In this document: positions 1 through 11,693 of the stretch, one piece after another
Layout of the letters: every line of letters starts with the position of its first letter
How positions within the stretch are numbered: position 1 is the stretch's first letter
Origin: Dendrophyllia cribrosa
Lineage: Eukaryota; Cnidaria; Anthozoa; Scleractinia; Dendrophylliidae
Reading direction: 5' to 3'
Assembly: GCA_024195265.1 (NCBI GenBank)
Contig: JAJLRJ010000001.1
Span: 54,437,702-54,501,701, forward strand
DNA length: 64,000 bases
Notes under the pieces: model-generated
What the model was told of the DNA's origin: nothing
The model's input: only the letters and a program-made list of their open reading frames with translations
Database searches by the model: none
Position numbers and translations under genes: made by a program

Positions 1-294
1 ATGCTTCTGGAATTTCAATTTTGTTGTCCATATCGATGTTGTTAGGGTGCGGTCTTATGTGGATAGCCTCTTTAACCATATAGGTGTACCAGTGAGGGTC
101 TCGGTCAATAAACTTAACCCCATTCCAAAGCAGACAGTGTCTGGTCGCGTTATTATGTTATGAAACAACTGACGTCTGAGTGTGTGCAAGCTGTATGTCT
201 CTGTCATATTCCTTAATCTGTTCATGTATACAATGTAGATCTTCCTGTCTCCCCAATATAGACTTTGCCACACTCGCAGGGAATCTTGTAAACT
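1..294 (-). mobile_element. Penelope-like retroelement, decayed C-terminal (GIY-YIG) end
   Basis: Translating the minus strand from about 293 downward gives VYKIPCECGKVYIGETGRS, which matches the start of the GIY-YIG nuclease domain found at the C-terminus of Penelope-like retroelement proteins. In another frame further along comes LWNGVKFIDRDPHWYTYMV followed by KEAIHIRPHPNNID, a typical ending of this nuclease region. The two parts are out of frame with each other and interrupted by stops, so this is a dead fragment. It runs off the left edge of the window and sits in an intron of the coronin gene. The family call rests on motif recognition, not on a search. Confidence 0.6.
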
Positions 295-496
295 AACCCT
301 AACCCTTACACAATGTACAACTCAGAAGCAAAACATTGTTACAACTTTTTGAGAGATTGTATCACTGTGCAAACCAATAATCATATCAGCTGTGATCTGT
401 GTTTGAATCATACCCTTGTCTTTTACACAGCCTGTTTTAGAAAAGAACTACTTGCAAAATAATGAGGAAACACTGATTGTTTCATGTTGATTGCAG

Positions 497-3400
497 GTTG
501 GACGTGTACCAATAGATGCTCCTAAAGTAACAGGTCATGGACGACCTGTGTTAGATATAAAATGGAATCCTTTCAACGATCAAGAAATAGCCTCCAGTTC
601 AGAGGACGGCTCGATCAAAATATGGCATATTCCCGAAGATGGCCTGTCAATGGACCTTGATGAATACTTAGTTGATTTAAGGGGTCATACACGTAAGGTC
701 AACATTATTCGATGGCATCCCTGTGCTGAAGGAGTTATTGCCAGTGCTGCATATGATAGTGAAGTGAGAATTTGGGACATTGTCGATGACAGGGAAGCTG
801 CGACAATTCTCAAGGGACATCCTGATACAATTTTTTCATTGTCTTTCAACTATAACGGAAGTTTACTAGCGTCCACTTGTAAAGACAAGAAGATAAGAGT
901 AATAGATCCTAGAGCTGGCCGTCTTGTTGCAGTAAGTGCAATGCCGTGTGTTTCATATTAATTTTGTTTCCTTAAGAAATTCGACCATGAACTTTGATCA
1001 TATCACTCCAGTTTTGCCCACTCACTCAGGAGTGTACTGCATGACATGTACACTGTAACAGTCAAAATCCTCAGCTTGCTAATTATTTTAGAATTACTTT
1101 CATTAATCATGAATGGATTGCATTTTTCAAATCAAACTTCCAACTTTAATGTAAAACAAATATTGCAATCTTATCATCCAACAGTAGTCTCATTTGAAAC
1201 AATGAATGTTGATTGGTTTATTACTGACATCAGGTGAAGTCTTCATGCAATGCTTACAGCTGTGTACATGTATTATTTTAGCTTAGCTGCTTAGTGCTCA
1301 GTTCGGTGGTGGATTTAAGGGTGGGGCCCACCCCTCTGCCCCCTTGTCTTTCAAAAAATGAACCCCAATTCACCCTACAACCCCTCTCCCCCTCCTCCCT
1401 TCCCTCTCCCCCTCCTCCCTCCCTAGGACGGCGTCTGGATCCACAACTGTAGCTCTCTGAGTTAAAGTGCAACTAAGCCCTAATAATGTTTTTCACCAAA
1501 CGAAACCTAATAAATTGTCCTGATTACCTGTGCGAAAATATTTTTACCGTAGCATTTTTCCTTTATTTTTAATAGTTTTTTAAAGTTTCAAATTTTGGCT
1601 GTTCTTTTGGCCAGTACCGAGCAATGTGAAGAATGGGTCCAAGTTTTGCTTTGACATCTTGTGACGTCATCGAAGGAGATTGATTTTCATGATGGGAAGA
1701 GCAAAGGAACTGTGGGCAAACACAATAAAGGCAGTGCACAAAATCCCTTTTTTGGCTTTTGAGTACCATTCGCATTAAAATGCCTTCTCCTTTGTCGCTT
1801 CGCGGTGATATGCAAATGGTCTCCTTCGTTGACGTCACAGCAAGTTTCGTACCCAGCTCCCACCAATGCTCGGTAATGGGGCAGAAGCACCCAACTTTAA
1901 ACAGCAGTAGAAACGCGGGGATTTTATCAATTACGATAATTTTTCGCACAAGTAATCAGGCCAAACAGGAGATTTTATTTGGCGAAAGAAAAAAATTGGG
2001 GTTAGTTGCATTTTAAGTGCTAAATAAAGTTTACTACTACTGTTACTACTTCATGTAATCTATACTGATGTGCATGCTTCTAAAACTCCTTTTTTGCATT
2101 GATCAATGTCATGTTTTTTTGTTTTGTTTTTTTATTGTATGGCATTTTAGCATGGAGTCGGCCACCCAGGAAATAAAGGATCCCATGTTGTCTTCCTAGG
2201 AGACATGAACATGCTTTTTTCAACGGGATTCTCAAGAATGAATGAGAGACAATTAGCTATCTGGGATGTGGTAAGAATAACTCTAACCCTAATCAGTTAA
2301 CCTGATTTCTTCTTTCCAAGAATGATCTTTTTCCTTCCAATTTTTCACTGCCTTATTATATTATTATTTATAATAAATGTAACAAGTTTTAAAGCAAAGG
2401 AAAAAAATAGTAATCATCTCTAAAACCGGGCTTGGTCCTAATAAATCTGAAACCAAAATTCAAAAAGTGTATTTAAGTGAAGTAATGTTTGTTGTTTTCA
2501 TGAATTAATTTTAAAAAGCTGTTTTTCACTGGCAATGGAGTCGTAATGGGAGTCATAAGGGCGCTTATGACCTTAGTGAAAATCAAACAACAGAGATGTA
2601 AGCAAAGTCATAAGCTCGATGGAACCAGAGGCTCAAGAATCAGAAGATTTTCTTACAATTGCACTTATGTCTCCATCACTTGCAATCTAGTGAAAACTAA
2701 ATTGTTGGAGTGGCAAGCAGAAGCAACTAAACCAATCACAATGCCCATTCCCTGCTAACGACTCCAACAATAATTGGAGACTCTGCTTACGACTGCATTG
2801 TAGATATGCTTCTGATTACGACTCTGGCTCTGTCACTTATGAAAACCAGCCTTAAGTAAGATCCAGAGCCAATCAAAAGTTGTGCATCACTAGTTTGCAT
2901 GTGATCCAATTACATAACTTCATTTCAAGGAAGGACAAGGGATGTACACTGTAACAGAGCTTTTGGCTAATGTTTTCTTCAATCAAGCAATTTGTTTCAC
3001 TAAATAAAATTTTTTATTTTATTTTTTGTCAGAGAAACCTGAAAAAAGCTGTCAGGATGGACACGATCGATTCTTCGTCAGGAATTTTGCTTCCATACTA
3101 TGATGATGACACACGGATTGTTTTCCTTGGTGGAAAGGTACTTACAGTTTGTATTTAAACTTGATTTCATTTAGATGGTACAATTATCAATGGTTAATGT
3201 ATATCTTGTGGTTGAAATTTTTTTGGTTTGAAAATTTTCAAACCAGTTTGTTTTTTATTTTCTTTGTCATCAGTTTATTACCATAATCTAAGACAGGAAA
3301 ACAAAAATCAAACTGGTTTGAATATTTTCAGACCAAAGAAAAATTTGAAGGGTGAACCCTAAAACCGGGAAACCAGAATCGGAAACCGGAATCCGGAATC

Positions 3401-6400
3401 CGGAATTCTTTTTCAAGCCTCTTTGTAATAAAAATAATATCACTATTTTTTTCTTAATTAAATTTGATCGCCAGGAAGCATCGTATAAAAATTCGATCAT
3501 TAAAAAATGATCCAGAAAAAGTGGACTTATGCGCAGAAAATTCAAAACTATTAATAAAACTAAACTGTATCAGAAACACACTCACTTAAAGAAAAGTACA
3601 TGTATCAGTGATATTCAAAATCGCACACTTGGAATTCAACGTCAACTTTTAATGTGAAGCTGTTTAATGCACTGTAATTCAAAACTAACATGAAGTGAGT
3701 AATTCCACCAAACGATTTTTCACCTTTTTGAGAGAAACTCCCTTCTCACAGACTAAAATCATGCTTACCTGGGCCTTTCACAATGCGCGCTATCTCGTGA
3801 TCTGCAAATAAAGTATTAAAGTCAAGTTTGCTCACAAGTTTTTTGAGTGAACCGGACACGAAATAAAGGAAAAGCAATTCTACAATCAGGCAACTTACCA
3901 CTTTCTGTTTGGACTTTTAGGGGGTGATTGATCTGCCATTGTTTTAATCAACAACCACGGTGTATGGTTTAATTAATGGAGAAGCACGAGGTCGTTGTTT
4001 TGCTGTCCCATGAGGACTAGCGCTCTCACCGGAAAATGAACAAAAAACCCGGCCGCTTTACACCCAGCTTCAGATCAAGTGTAACATATCTATTTTTTAT
4101 TTTGTTATTTAATTTTTGCTGAATTAGTTGTGATGTATTTTTATTATAATTAATAATTTTTATGCTTCTGCAGATGCTGGATTCCGGTTCCCAGATTCCG
4201 GTTTCTGGGTTTTAGGGTTGCCCAAATTTGAATCACAACATACATGTATGTCGCAAACATTTACCTAACATCAGTTAACACTGTCAGTGATATTATGTTG
4301 AGTAGAAAAGTAGTTTGTGGTTCAAATTTTTTTTTTGGTTTGAAAATTTTCAAACCAGTTTGATTTTTATTTTCCTGTCTCAGATAATAGTTATGAATCT
4401 AAAAAAAAATATAAGTGTAATTTATCACTTATTTTCATAGGGAGATGGCAACATCAGATATTATGAAGTGTCTGAATCAGAGCCATACTTCACATTCCTC
4501 AATGAGTACCGCAGTTCCTCCCCACAGCGCGGGCTTGGCGTTATGCCCAAGAGAGGCCTTGATGTGACCACTTGTGAGATTTGTAGGTTTTATAAGCTGC
4601 ACAACAACAACTTTGTGGAGCCGATTTCTATGACTGTTCCTAGGAGAGTGAGTACTGGGCAAAATTCAATTCAAATTCAAAACTTTGTGATCAGTTGTAA
4701 ACTGTGTGAGCATTTTGGTTTTGATGACATTTTTTTGCAAGTTGTCAGTTGCTAAGGTTCAAATGTTTTTTTTTTAATCTTGTTTTAGCAATCCAGCATA
4801 ATTCAGCGAGACTTGTACCCATTAACTCCCTCAAATGTACCGTCCATGAGAACACGGGAGTGGATTGACCAGGGATTAAACAGAAATCCTAACCTCATGG
4901 ACTTGCTAGCAGACTTCCCCCTTCAGGATGGTGAGGTGGAATCTCGTGACATGAGACCAAGGGAAGAGAGAGAAGCCTCCAGTCCAAAGCCAGTGGCAGT
5001 AAGGTAATTTGAATCATTCTCTTGACAGTTTTAGTGAAATGACATGTTAACTCTTTAACATGCCAAATATCACAAATTTCATTTTGTAAAATATTTAAGT
5101 AATGATCCGCATAAGAAGGATAGCGCTGAATGGCAATGGAATGTCAAACACGATGGAATGTCAAGATTTTTCATTTTTACAACTAGTGATCTCATTGGCC
5201 TAGACTCAAAAACCGCTAAAAAGTTAAGGTTCAAGGTGCATTTTGTCTAATTTTTTTAAGGTTTCAAGTAATTTGAGACCCAATCGCACAACATACAATT
5301 TTTAAAAGAAATTGTATTTGGGGAACTTCATCAAAGAAGCAAAATTATTAGCTATTGTCTTCTGCTATTCTGATTGGTTAAGCATGAACATTTCCTAAAA
5401 TTTATTTGACGCAAATGGATTTTCTTTATTTTTATAATGAAATATAATTATTAACCATCAGCTCCTCCTCTATTCTTGAAATCAAAGATATTCTATGTGG
5501 GAAAGAGCTAATGCCGCAAAACAATGAAGATTGCTATCGTTCTTATGTTGAACAATACTTAAAAACAAGAACATTAACAACTCTTCAAGTAGTGAAGTTG
5601 TGCTTTAAGAAGCTTTAAGGGTCTTGTAAGTGCCCTTAAGGTAGGAGAATTACATGTAATTCAATATATTGTTATGATTTGTTTTACATGTACAGTTGCT
5701 TTTTCAGTCACACTAGGTGATCTGTCACGAACGTTACTACACTGTACGTTATTTAAAACCTTTAATCAGTCTTTTGCAATCACTCATGCTTGAAAGGTCA
5801 ACTTTAACTTTTATATTACTGCCATTTATCTGTTGCTTGAAAAGAAAGAAAAGAAAATCATTATCAAATGGAACTCCCGCCAAACCCGGTAATAATGTAA
5901 GTTCCTTTTACTTGATAATGTGTTTTGTTTCATCATTTTCCTTTTTCTTATGTTGTAAATAAATCCAATCATCCATGAGCTTGAAGTTGCTATATCAACT
6001 GATATGACTTCACTAACACTTCGCCTCAGGCTATAAACCACTTGAAAAAGTGAACTTTTTTACTTTTTGGAGCCCATTTTATAAGTCGTGCACTTGGCTC
6101 ATAGCCAAGGGCATGACTAACAAATGGTGCCGTGCAAAAGTACTACATAAGTGGTTTCATTTGAATGGTTGTACCATAGGATTTTCTCAACAGACTGTAA
6201 AGTTAGAACTACAACAACATGTCTATAATAATTATTGACCCTGAGAGTGAAAGGGTAAAGGTTTTAATTCCATGTTGCACATCAGTTGGGTAAAACTTTG
6301 GTGGTCGAGTGGCCAGGAGATCAGTTGATTTTTTACCTGAAAGTACAAATACATGTACATGTAACTGCTTAAAATGAAAATGCTAAGGGAAGGCAATATT

Positions 6401-9050
6401 ATGATGGATTAGTGGTGGAGGGAGGGGCTAGCGCAGCAGTACTCAAGTTGCTTCTGCTGTGAAAACAGGAAACAAGCACTGACCTAATAAGTCACTTGGC
6501 TCCTTAAAAGCACTCAGCTGCAGTACCAGAGTTCAAATGACAGCCACTCAAAGCTTGAAGAGCCCTTGTTTGGCTTGGCAGTGGATGAAACAAATGAGAA
6601 ATTATATGTGCATTTTACATGTAAATAATAATGTACATTAAACTTGTCATCAGTAGATGAGCTTGGGGGCTGGTGCCACAGGAGATAGGAGCCAAGCGAT
6701 GGGTGAAACCATGACAACCTGTGAGCGGCAAACATCCGGCATTGTCACACTGAAAGATCAGTTGAATTACAAAGAATTTATAATAATAGTAAAAATAATA
6801 ATAATAATAATATTAATAATACTTACCACAGACGACCACTGTGCTATACTTACCAAGTGGGAGGGAGGGACTTGAGGATGCAAAATGATCTGACACAAAT
6901 ATGTGAGTTGTTAGAAATCAGGGGCTCTTTCAAAGCCAACCAGCCACCCCTGCATGCACAGCTGGCCAGCAATGCAGCAAGTTAAACCTGGCCTAAATTA
7001 CATTTAGCCACATTACATGTATATATATATATATATGTGCAATTTAAGTCACTGTTGGTGTATGAATTTGGTGGTTCATTTGGGTTGATAGTGGTCTTCT
7101 GCTTATAGTGGCTCATTTGTTAAGGAAGTGGCTGGAGAAAATGTGGCAGTGGCTGGAGAAAATGTGTCAAATGAGCCAAACAAGCCAGTACATTTGATCG
7201 ATGGTTATAAGTAGGCCTGTATTGTACCATTTAGTCCATTTATTTAGAACCAACATAATGTTTTTTTTATGGCAGAAGTCCAACTTCAGAATCACCGCCA
7301 AAATCACCTGTGAGAGTTAGCAGCAGAAATGGGGAACAGTATCGTGCTACTTCCCCAGAATCAAACCACTTCCCCTCTCGAAGCCAGAATGGAGACAGCG
7401 ACATTCATTTTGTCAAGGCAACTGAAGTGTCAAGTATGCCAGAAAACAAACACAGGGATCCTATTCAGGTACTATATAACATTATCAATAGTATTTGTTA
7501 TCTGATTGATAAACAATCAATTACATGTAATATTATTATCAAATAGGTATTTCCTAAAAATACCATAATATTTTTCAAAGTGCAGGTTTAAGGTAGCTTG
7601 TATTCTTTGATTTCAGAACATGCCATGCTCAAGCATCAATCCATCATCTAGAGCTAGTTGTTCTTTGACCACCTTTAAATGTCTCTGCTTAAAGATCTAA
7701 AACTGGCTGTTTGTTTAGTAATCTTGTTTGTGCAGTTTGCTGTTATTTCTCAACTGTTGTTCTGTCATCATAAATTGCAGGTGACAGCTACAGCTGTTTC
7801 AAGCAGTAGAAGCTCATCTTCAGAGAAAAGGAGGTCAGGTGGAGACCAGCGCTCCGGAGATTTTTCAAACTGGGACATTGAAACTGTAAGTCATTTATTT
7901 ATTATAAGCACCATAAACATAAAAGCATCTGGAGGCTCTGGTTTGTTAGTATAAAGCAAGTAGAAGTGTCACTATGGGAACCAGGGTTGTCATAGCGATG
8001 AGAGTACTCACCTTCTACCAATGTGTCTGGAGTTTGATTCCAAGTGGGTCCCCCTATACCCATCCTATTCCCCTTTGTGAAATTCAATCACGTAAAAACA
8101 GTTAAGAAATGTTGATTCTCCAGATCACAAACTGTTATCTATTTTAGATAAGGTACACACATATGTTATGAAACATATTCAAGGCAACCACAGCACAAGC
8201 ACGTTTAACTTCAGTTAATAAATAGCTGAATAAGCTGGGGACCCTCTTCATGTGTTGGTTGAGTTTGCTAAAAATTCCCCCAGCAGAAAGGACAGTTTGA
8301 TACTGACGATACTTGAAGAATATCGGACTGGCTATAAACATTCTGATTGGCTGATTTTAGTTATAATTTGACCCTCTTGACCATCTTAACCATGTAATAA
8401 TAGTGGTTATAATGCTCTTCTTTATTCTAGTTAAGATTAGCCTACAGTGACCAGCGAGATGAAATTGTCTTCCTTCAAACTCAAATAAAAGCCAAAGATG
8501 CAAAAATATTCCAGCTTGAAAAAGAAAATGAGTACTTACGGGAAACGTCCCAGAGGTAAGTAGGATGACTTTGTAACATACAATGTATTTCTGAAATTGG
8601 CTAGTTATTTTACAGTAGATTAAATGCTAAAACAAAATAGCCTCAAAATGACAGAGCAATTTTAGGCGGTGTATAGGTCATTGAGTATTAATGTGAAGTA
8701 CAGACTATGTTTTCTTTTCAAGTTTTCAGCCAGATTTTCAGTGTGTCTGATAAAAGAAACTTGTAAAATTTCCTAGTTATAAAGAGGCCTTGCTCATTAA
8801 TTTGTTTGAATTATGTGGTTTTTGCAGAAATTTGGTGCAATATGAGGCCAATTATGTGCAAAATCACACCGTTGCATTTAATATCAGAAGCTTGCTTTGT
8901 ATAATGCAATTTGCAGTGGAACTGTTCTCTGCCATAGCTTCTCTGTCTTATTATATAGTAGTCGCAGTGTAATATTAATCATTTCAATAAATCATTTTTA
9001 TAATGTGCTGTGTTTTTCTTTTCTTTCTTTCTTTTTTCAGGTTTTATTAA
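497..9050 (+). CDS. CORO2-like: Coronin-2-like WD40 actin-binding protein (5' end outside window)
   Basis: Nine coding exons join in phase: 497-931, 2151-2270, 3033-3137, 4441-4647, 4789-5003, 7276-7468, 7781-7885, 8431-8555 and 9041-9050, giving 504 residues and a stop; each has AG/GT borders. About 65-75 N-terminal residues must lie upstream. Coronins are WD40 beta-propellers that regulate Arp2/3 and actin at the cell cortex. The first exon here carries WD repeats (VLDIKWNPFNDQEIASSSED, then KDKKIRVIDPRAGR). GDGNIRYYEVSESEP and GVMPKRGLDV mark the conserved post-propeller region. A Ser/Pro-rich linker (exons 6-7) precedes a coiled coil (QRDEIVFLQTQIKAKDAKIF), and the protein ends in RFY. 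KIRVIDPRAG, SSSGILLPYYDDDTR and the YPLTP segment resemble coronin-2A/2B more than coronin-1. The last exon contributes only the final R (split codon), F, Y and the stop. Confidence 0.93.
1468..2010. mobile_element. Inverted-repeat DNA element (MITE-like), coronin intron
   Basis: The ends are imperfect inverted repeats: TGCAACTAAGCCC on the left and GGGGTTAGTTGCA on the right. The similarity extends inward through a shared block (CTGATTACCTGTGCGAAAA on the left, the complement of TTTTTCGCACAAGTAATCAG on the right). Overlapping open frames on both strands inside it have no recognisable domain. It looks like a non-autonomous DNA transposon of about 540 bp. Confidence 0.55.
3206..4238. mobile_element. 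Foldback MITE interrupted by a second element
   Basis: The left arm (TTGTGGTTGAAATTTTTTTG, then a block containing GGTTTGAAAATTTTCAAACC) pairs with a right arm running through CTGGTTTGAATATTTTCAGA to AAATTTGAATCACAA. The right arm is split by an insertion at 3350-4223. Related copies occur at 4315-4412 (left half only), around 30880-30960 (partial) and 57271-57430 (complete). Confidence 0.6.
3350..4223. mobile_element. 874-bp TIR element with 9-bp target-site duplication
   Basis: It begins GGGTGAACCCTAAAACC and ends with GGTTTTAGGGTTGCCC; the inverted similarity continues for about 45 bp through GGAATCCGG-type repeats. It is flanked by AAATTTGAA at 3341-3349 and 4224-4232. That 9-bp duplication interrupts an older foldback element. 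The interior has no credible coding frame. The target length would suit a Mutator-like or similar superfamily, but this is not proven. Confidence 0.65.
4315..4412. mobile_element. Partial copy of the foldback MITE
   Basis: The left half of the element at 3206-4238 is repeated here (TTGTGGTTCAAATTTTTT, then GGTTTGAAAATTTTCAAACC). It ends 30-60 bp before the acceptor of the coronin exon at 4441, so it forms most of that intron's 3' end. Confidence 0.5.
5004..7275 (+). other. Coronin intron with repeat fragments
   Basis: No exon could be supported in this 2.3 kb intron. It contains a left-end fragment (5047-5105) and a right-end fragment (about 6119-6256) of the TTAA/CCCTTT element family described at 36194-36406, an AAT-type microsatellite near 6786-6820 and a short TA run near 7019-7036. 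Confidence 0.6.
7975..8070 (+). mobile_element. tRNA-like SINE head
   Basis: A-box-like (AGCGATGAGAGTACTCACC) and B-box-like (GAGTTTGATTCC) pol III promoter motifs lie about 35 bp apart, as in tRNA-derived SINEs. The acceptor-stem halves do not pair, so a functional tRNA is unlikely. Confidence 0.45.
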
Positions 9051-11693
9051 AAGGAAGAAAAAGAGCATGATAAGAAAAAAAGCTAGTAAAAGCTTTTTTA
9101 CTTGATTGGTCCACTGCGACATTAGAACATGTATTTTATGAATAGCTGTGACGGGCAGGTTTCCCTTAAACTATCATTTAACCCTTTCACTTGTAGATCA
9201 ACCCCCAAGTCTTGTAATATAACTCTTATGTTAAGGCTAGATGAAATTGTAAAGAACTTCATTGCGATAATGTTTACATGTATTATACTGTTTTCATCTG
9301 CAGCATATGCGTATTGTTGCAATTGCCTGGGGTAATTTTATTATCTTTTTAAAGCTTAAAATTAAACAAAAATTCTTATTTGCAAATGCAACAACTGCAT
9401 GCGTATGCTGCAAAAAAATCCATCCTAGGTTTTCGGCCTGTTAATGTTGGTGAAATCATAAAGTGTGACCATTCAAATGAAAGCTACTGAGCGGTACTTT
9501 CCTGTGGCAATTACGCTCTGCAAGGTAGTTCTAGCTTTTGAGACTGAAATAAATCCTAATGTCCGACTATTGAAATGAAAGCTATTGAACAGTTCTCTTC
9601 TTTGTTACCATTCCTTTAGATTAACCATTTTACTGGAATTCGATATGGGGATCTTTTGGTGGTGAAAGGGTTATATAGCATATAGCTTTATTTTATTTTA
9701 TTTTATTGTTTTGAAAATGTGTTTCAAAGACAAAGGTGTTAACAGTGGTCTTAACTGCATTTTATTTAAGGTGTTTGTTTTACAACACTGATGCTTTGTT
9801 TTTACTTAATTTAAAAGGCTATGTTATGTACACATGTAATGTATAAGCCTTATTATGCATTAAATTAGCATGTAAATGGTTTAATTATGATAACTGTACC
9901 CAACACATTGTTGTAAACATTATGTATACCAAGTGAAAAATCGTTTTTCAGTTGATTTTTTATAGCCTTTGTTCTCTGGGCTTATGATGTGCACATTTGT
10001 GGTGGTGAGCAAAAGTCTGCACGCTGATCCCAAAAAACTATTGGGAAGGACGCTAATGGAACCCATGTTATCCTTGCACTATGAAATTAAAATGAAAAGG
10101 AAAGTAACCAGTTATTATATCCATATGTACTGGAAACGTAACAAGTGATGATATTGTTTCAATTTAAAATTTTGATTAGTAAGTTAATGTTTCAAACAAG
10201 TACTGGGAATGGTACAATTAGTTTTTCTATTTTTATCCTATTAATATACTGTATGTCATAAAATTAAGTCTAAATAAAATCCAATTTATTCGGCTCACTT
10301 TTCCCAGGACCCTAGTTAAATAACGGCAAATGGAAGGACTGGGACCAAACGTTGAGCGACCAAATATCACAAAGGCTTGCTTTGCAAATAGCAAGAAAAG
10401 TTCATTATGCTCTATAACTAAGTTTTATTAGCAACTTGTAACACGTTATTTTGTGTAAGTAAATTTCGCGAGCAGTAAATTTCATGCCACTTACAATGTA
10501 GTTTATATTGGTCATTGATACATGAATACATCTATTGGTCTTGAATCGTGTTAAAAATTGTGTAACATGGTTCAATCAGACGTGATTGTGTTCCAATCAT
10601 GTCTGGATTCGTGTAGAGGATTAACTGATAACTAAACAAATTGTTACTTCTGACCACTGTAGTCAATTGAGCACGTTCATTGAAATGCTCCAATTTTATC
10701 CCAGTGTAGAATAACTGATTTAGTCTGATTTTTAGTTGAATTTAAACAAAAGTGTTGTGTTTTGTAATCTCGCAAGAGGCCATAAAGCACTGCATTAGCT
10801 AGAAGGAAGTTGATTAGAAAAGAGTGAGAAATAATATAATATCGGTAGTTTATGTTCCATCGCTTTATAAAGTAAGTTTTACCTTTAATGGGCTTTGTAA
10901 GCCAATGGTATTTTAGTTTAATAAAAATTTTAAAACTAAAGTCTGGGTGTTCAATTTTGCTCTTGCAACACAGCCGTGTTCGATTGATCGAGTTTTGAGA
11001 ATGTCCAAAAGTCTTCTCTTGCTTTGGTTTTGGCAGGGCGTCTAGGGGTTCTGGAACTCCCTTCAGTAATGCAAATCACTTCCAGCGCGAACGCTCAGGT
11101 ATTAACGGGTTGTCGAACTTTCCAATGTTTGATAATCGTGCAGTCTGTTTGATACCCATTGAGGTGACCCTGACTAAAAACAAACATGTTATTCTTGGCA
11201 AAACCACGTCCAATCGTGACTTCACTGACGCGCGTTAACGTTGCAGTGTTCTGGTTCGTTCATTGGCTATATTCGTTTATTGTGATTGTTCAGATATGTT
11301 GGAAATACTTTAATAAAGTTCGAACAAATGGCCGCCAAGGCGTAAACGAAATAACCTCAGTCGGTGAGAACGGGAAAGACCGCAGTTTGTGTACATTAGC
11401 CAATCAAATTTAAGGTTTTAAATTCTCAACCTTAGTATTTCTGCTTTTCATTTTGTGAATAACTAAAATACTAAACTAAAATACTGAGTAAATTAACCAC
11501 ATAGAAAAAAGAGCAAGTTTACCTATTTCTAAAAAACCGCCTCATTTTGCAATGTAAAATTATGTAACTCAACCGAATTTAATTATTAACAAGTCGTTAA
11601 TGCAACCTTATTTCCGTGGCAACGGCCGGATTAGTCAAATCACTTGAGTGCTGCTGTTTGGAGCTCGGTGAACTAAACACGACTTAAGCAAGA
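9051..11693. other. Coronin 3' flank and intergenic region
   Basis: No coding region is supported here. Candidate polyadenylation signals (AATAAA) occur near 9548 and at 10273-10278. The last 700 bp are richer in G+C and precede the receptor start codon, so they probably contain its promoter; no clear TATA box was seen. Confidence 0.5.
9178..9672. mobile_element. TIR element with TTAACCCTTTCAC ends
   Basis: The termini are TTAACCCTTTCAC and GTGAAAGGGTTA over 495 bp. The ends match the family at 36194-36406 and 55228-55448, but most of the interior differs and includes a repeated CATTCAAATGAAAGCTA-like block. It lies just beyond the coronin stop and may be part of its 3' UTR. Confidence 0.55.
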
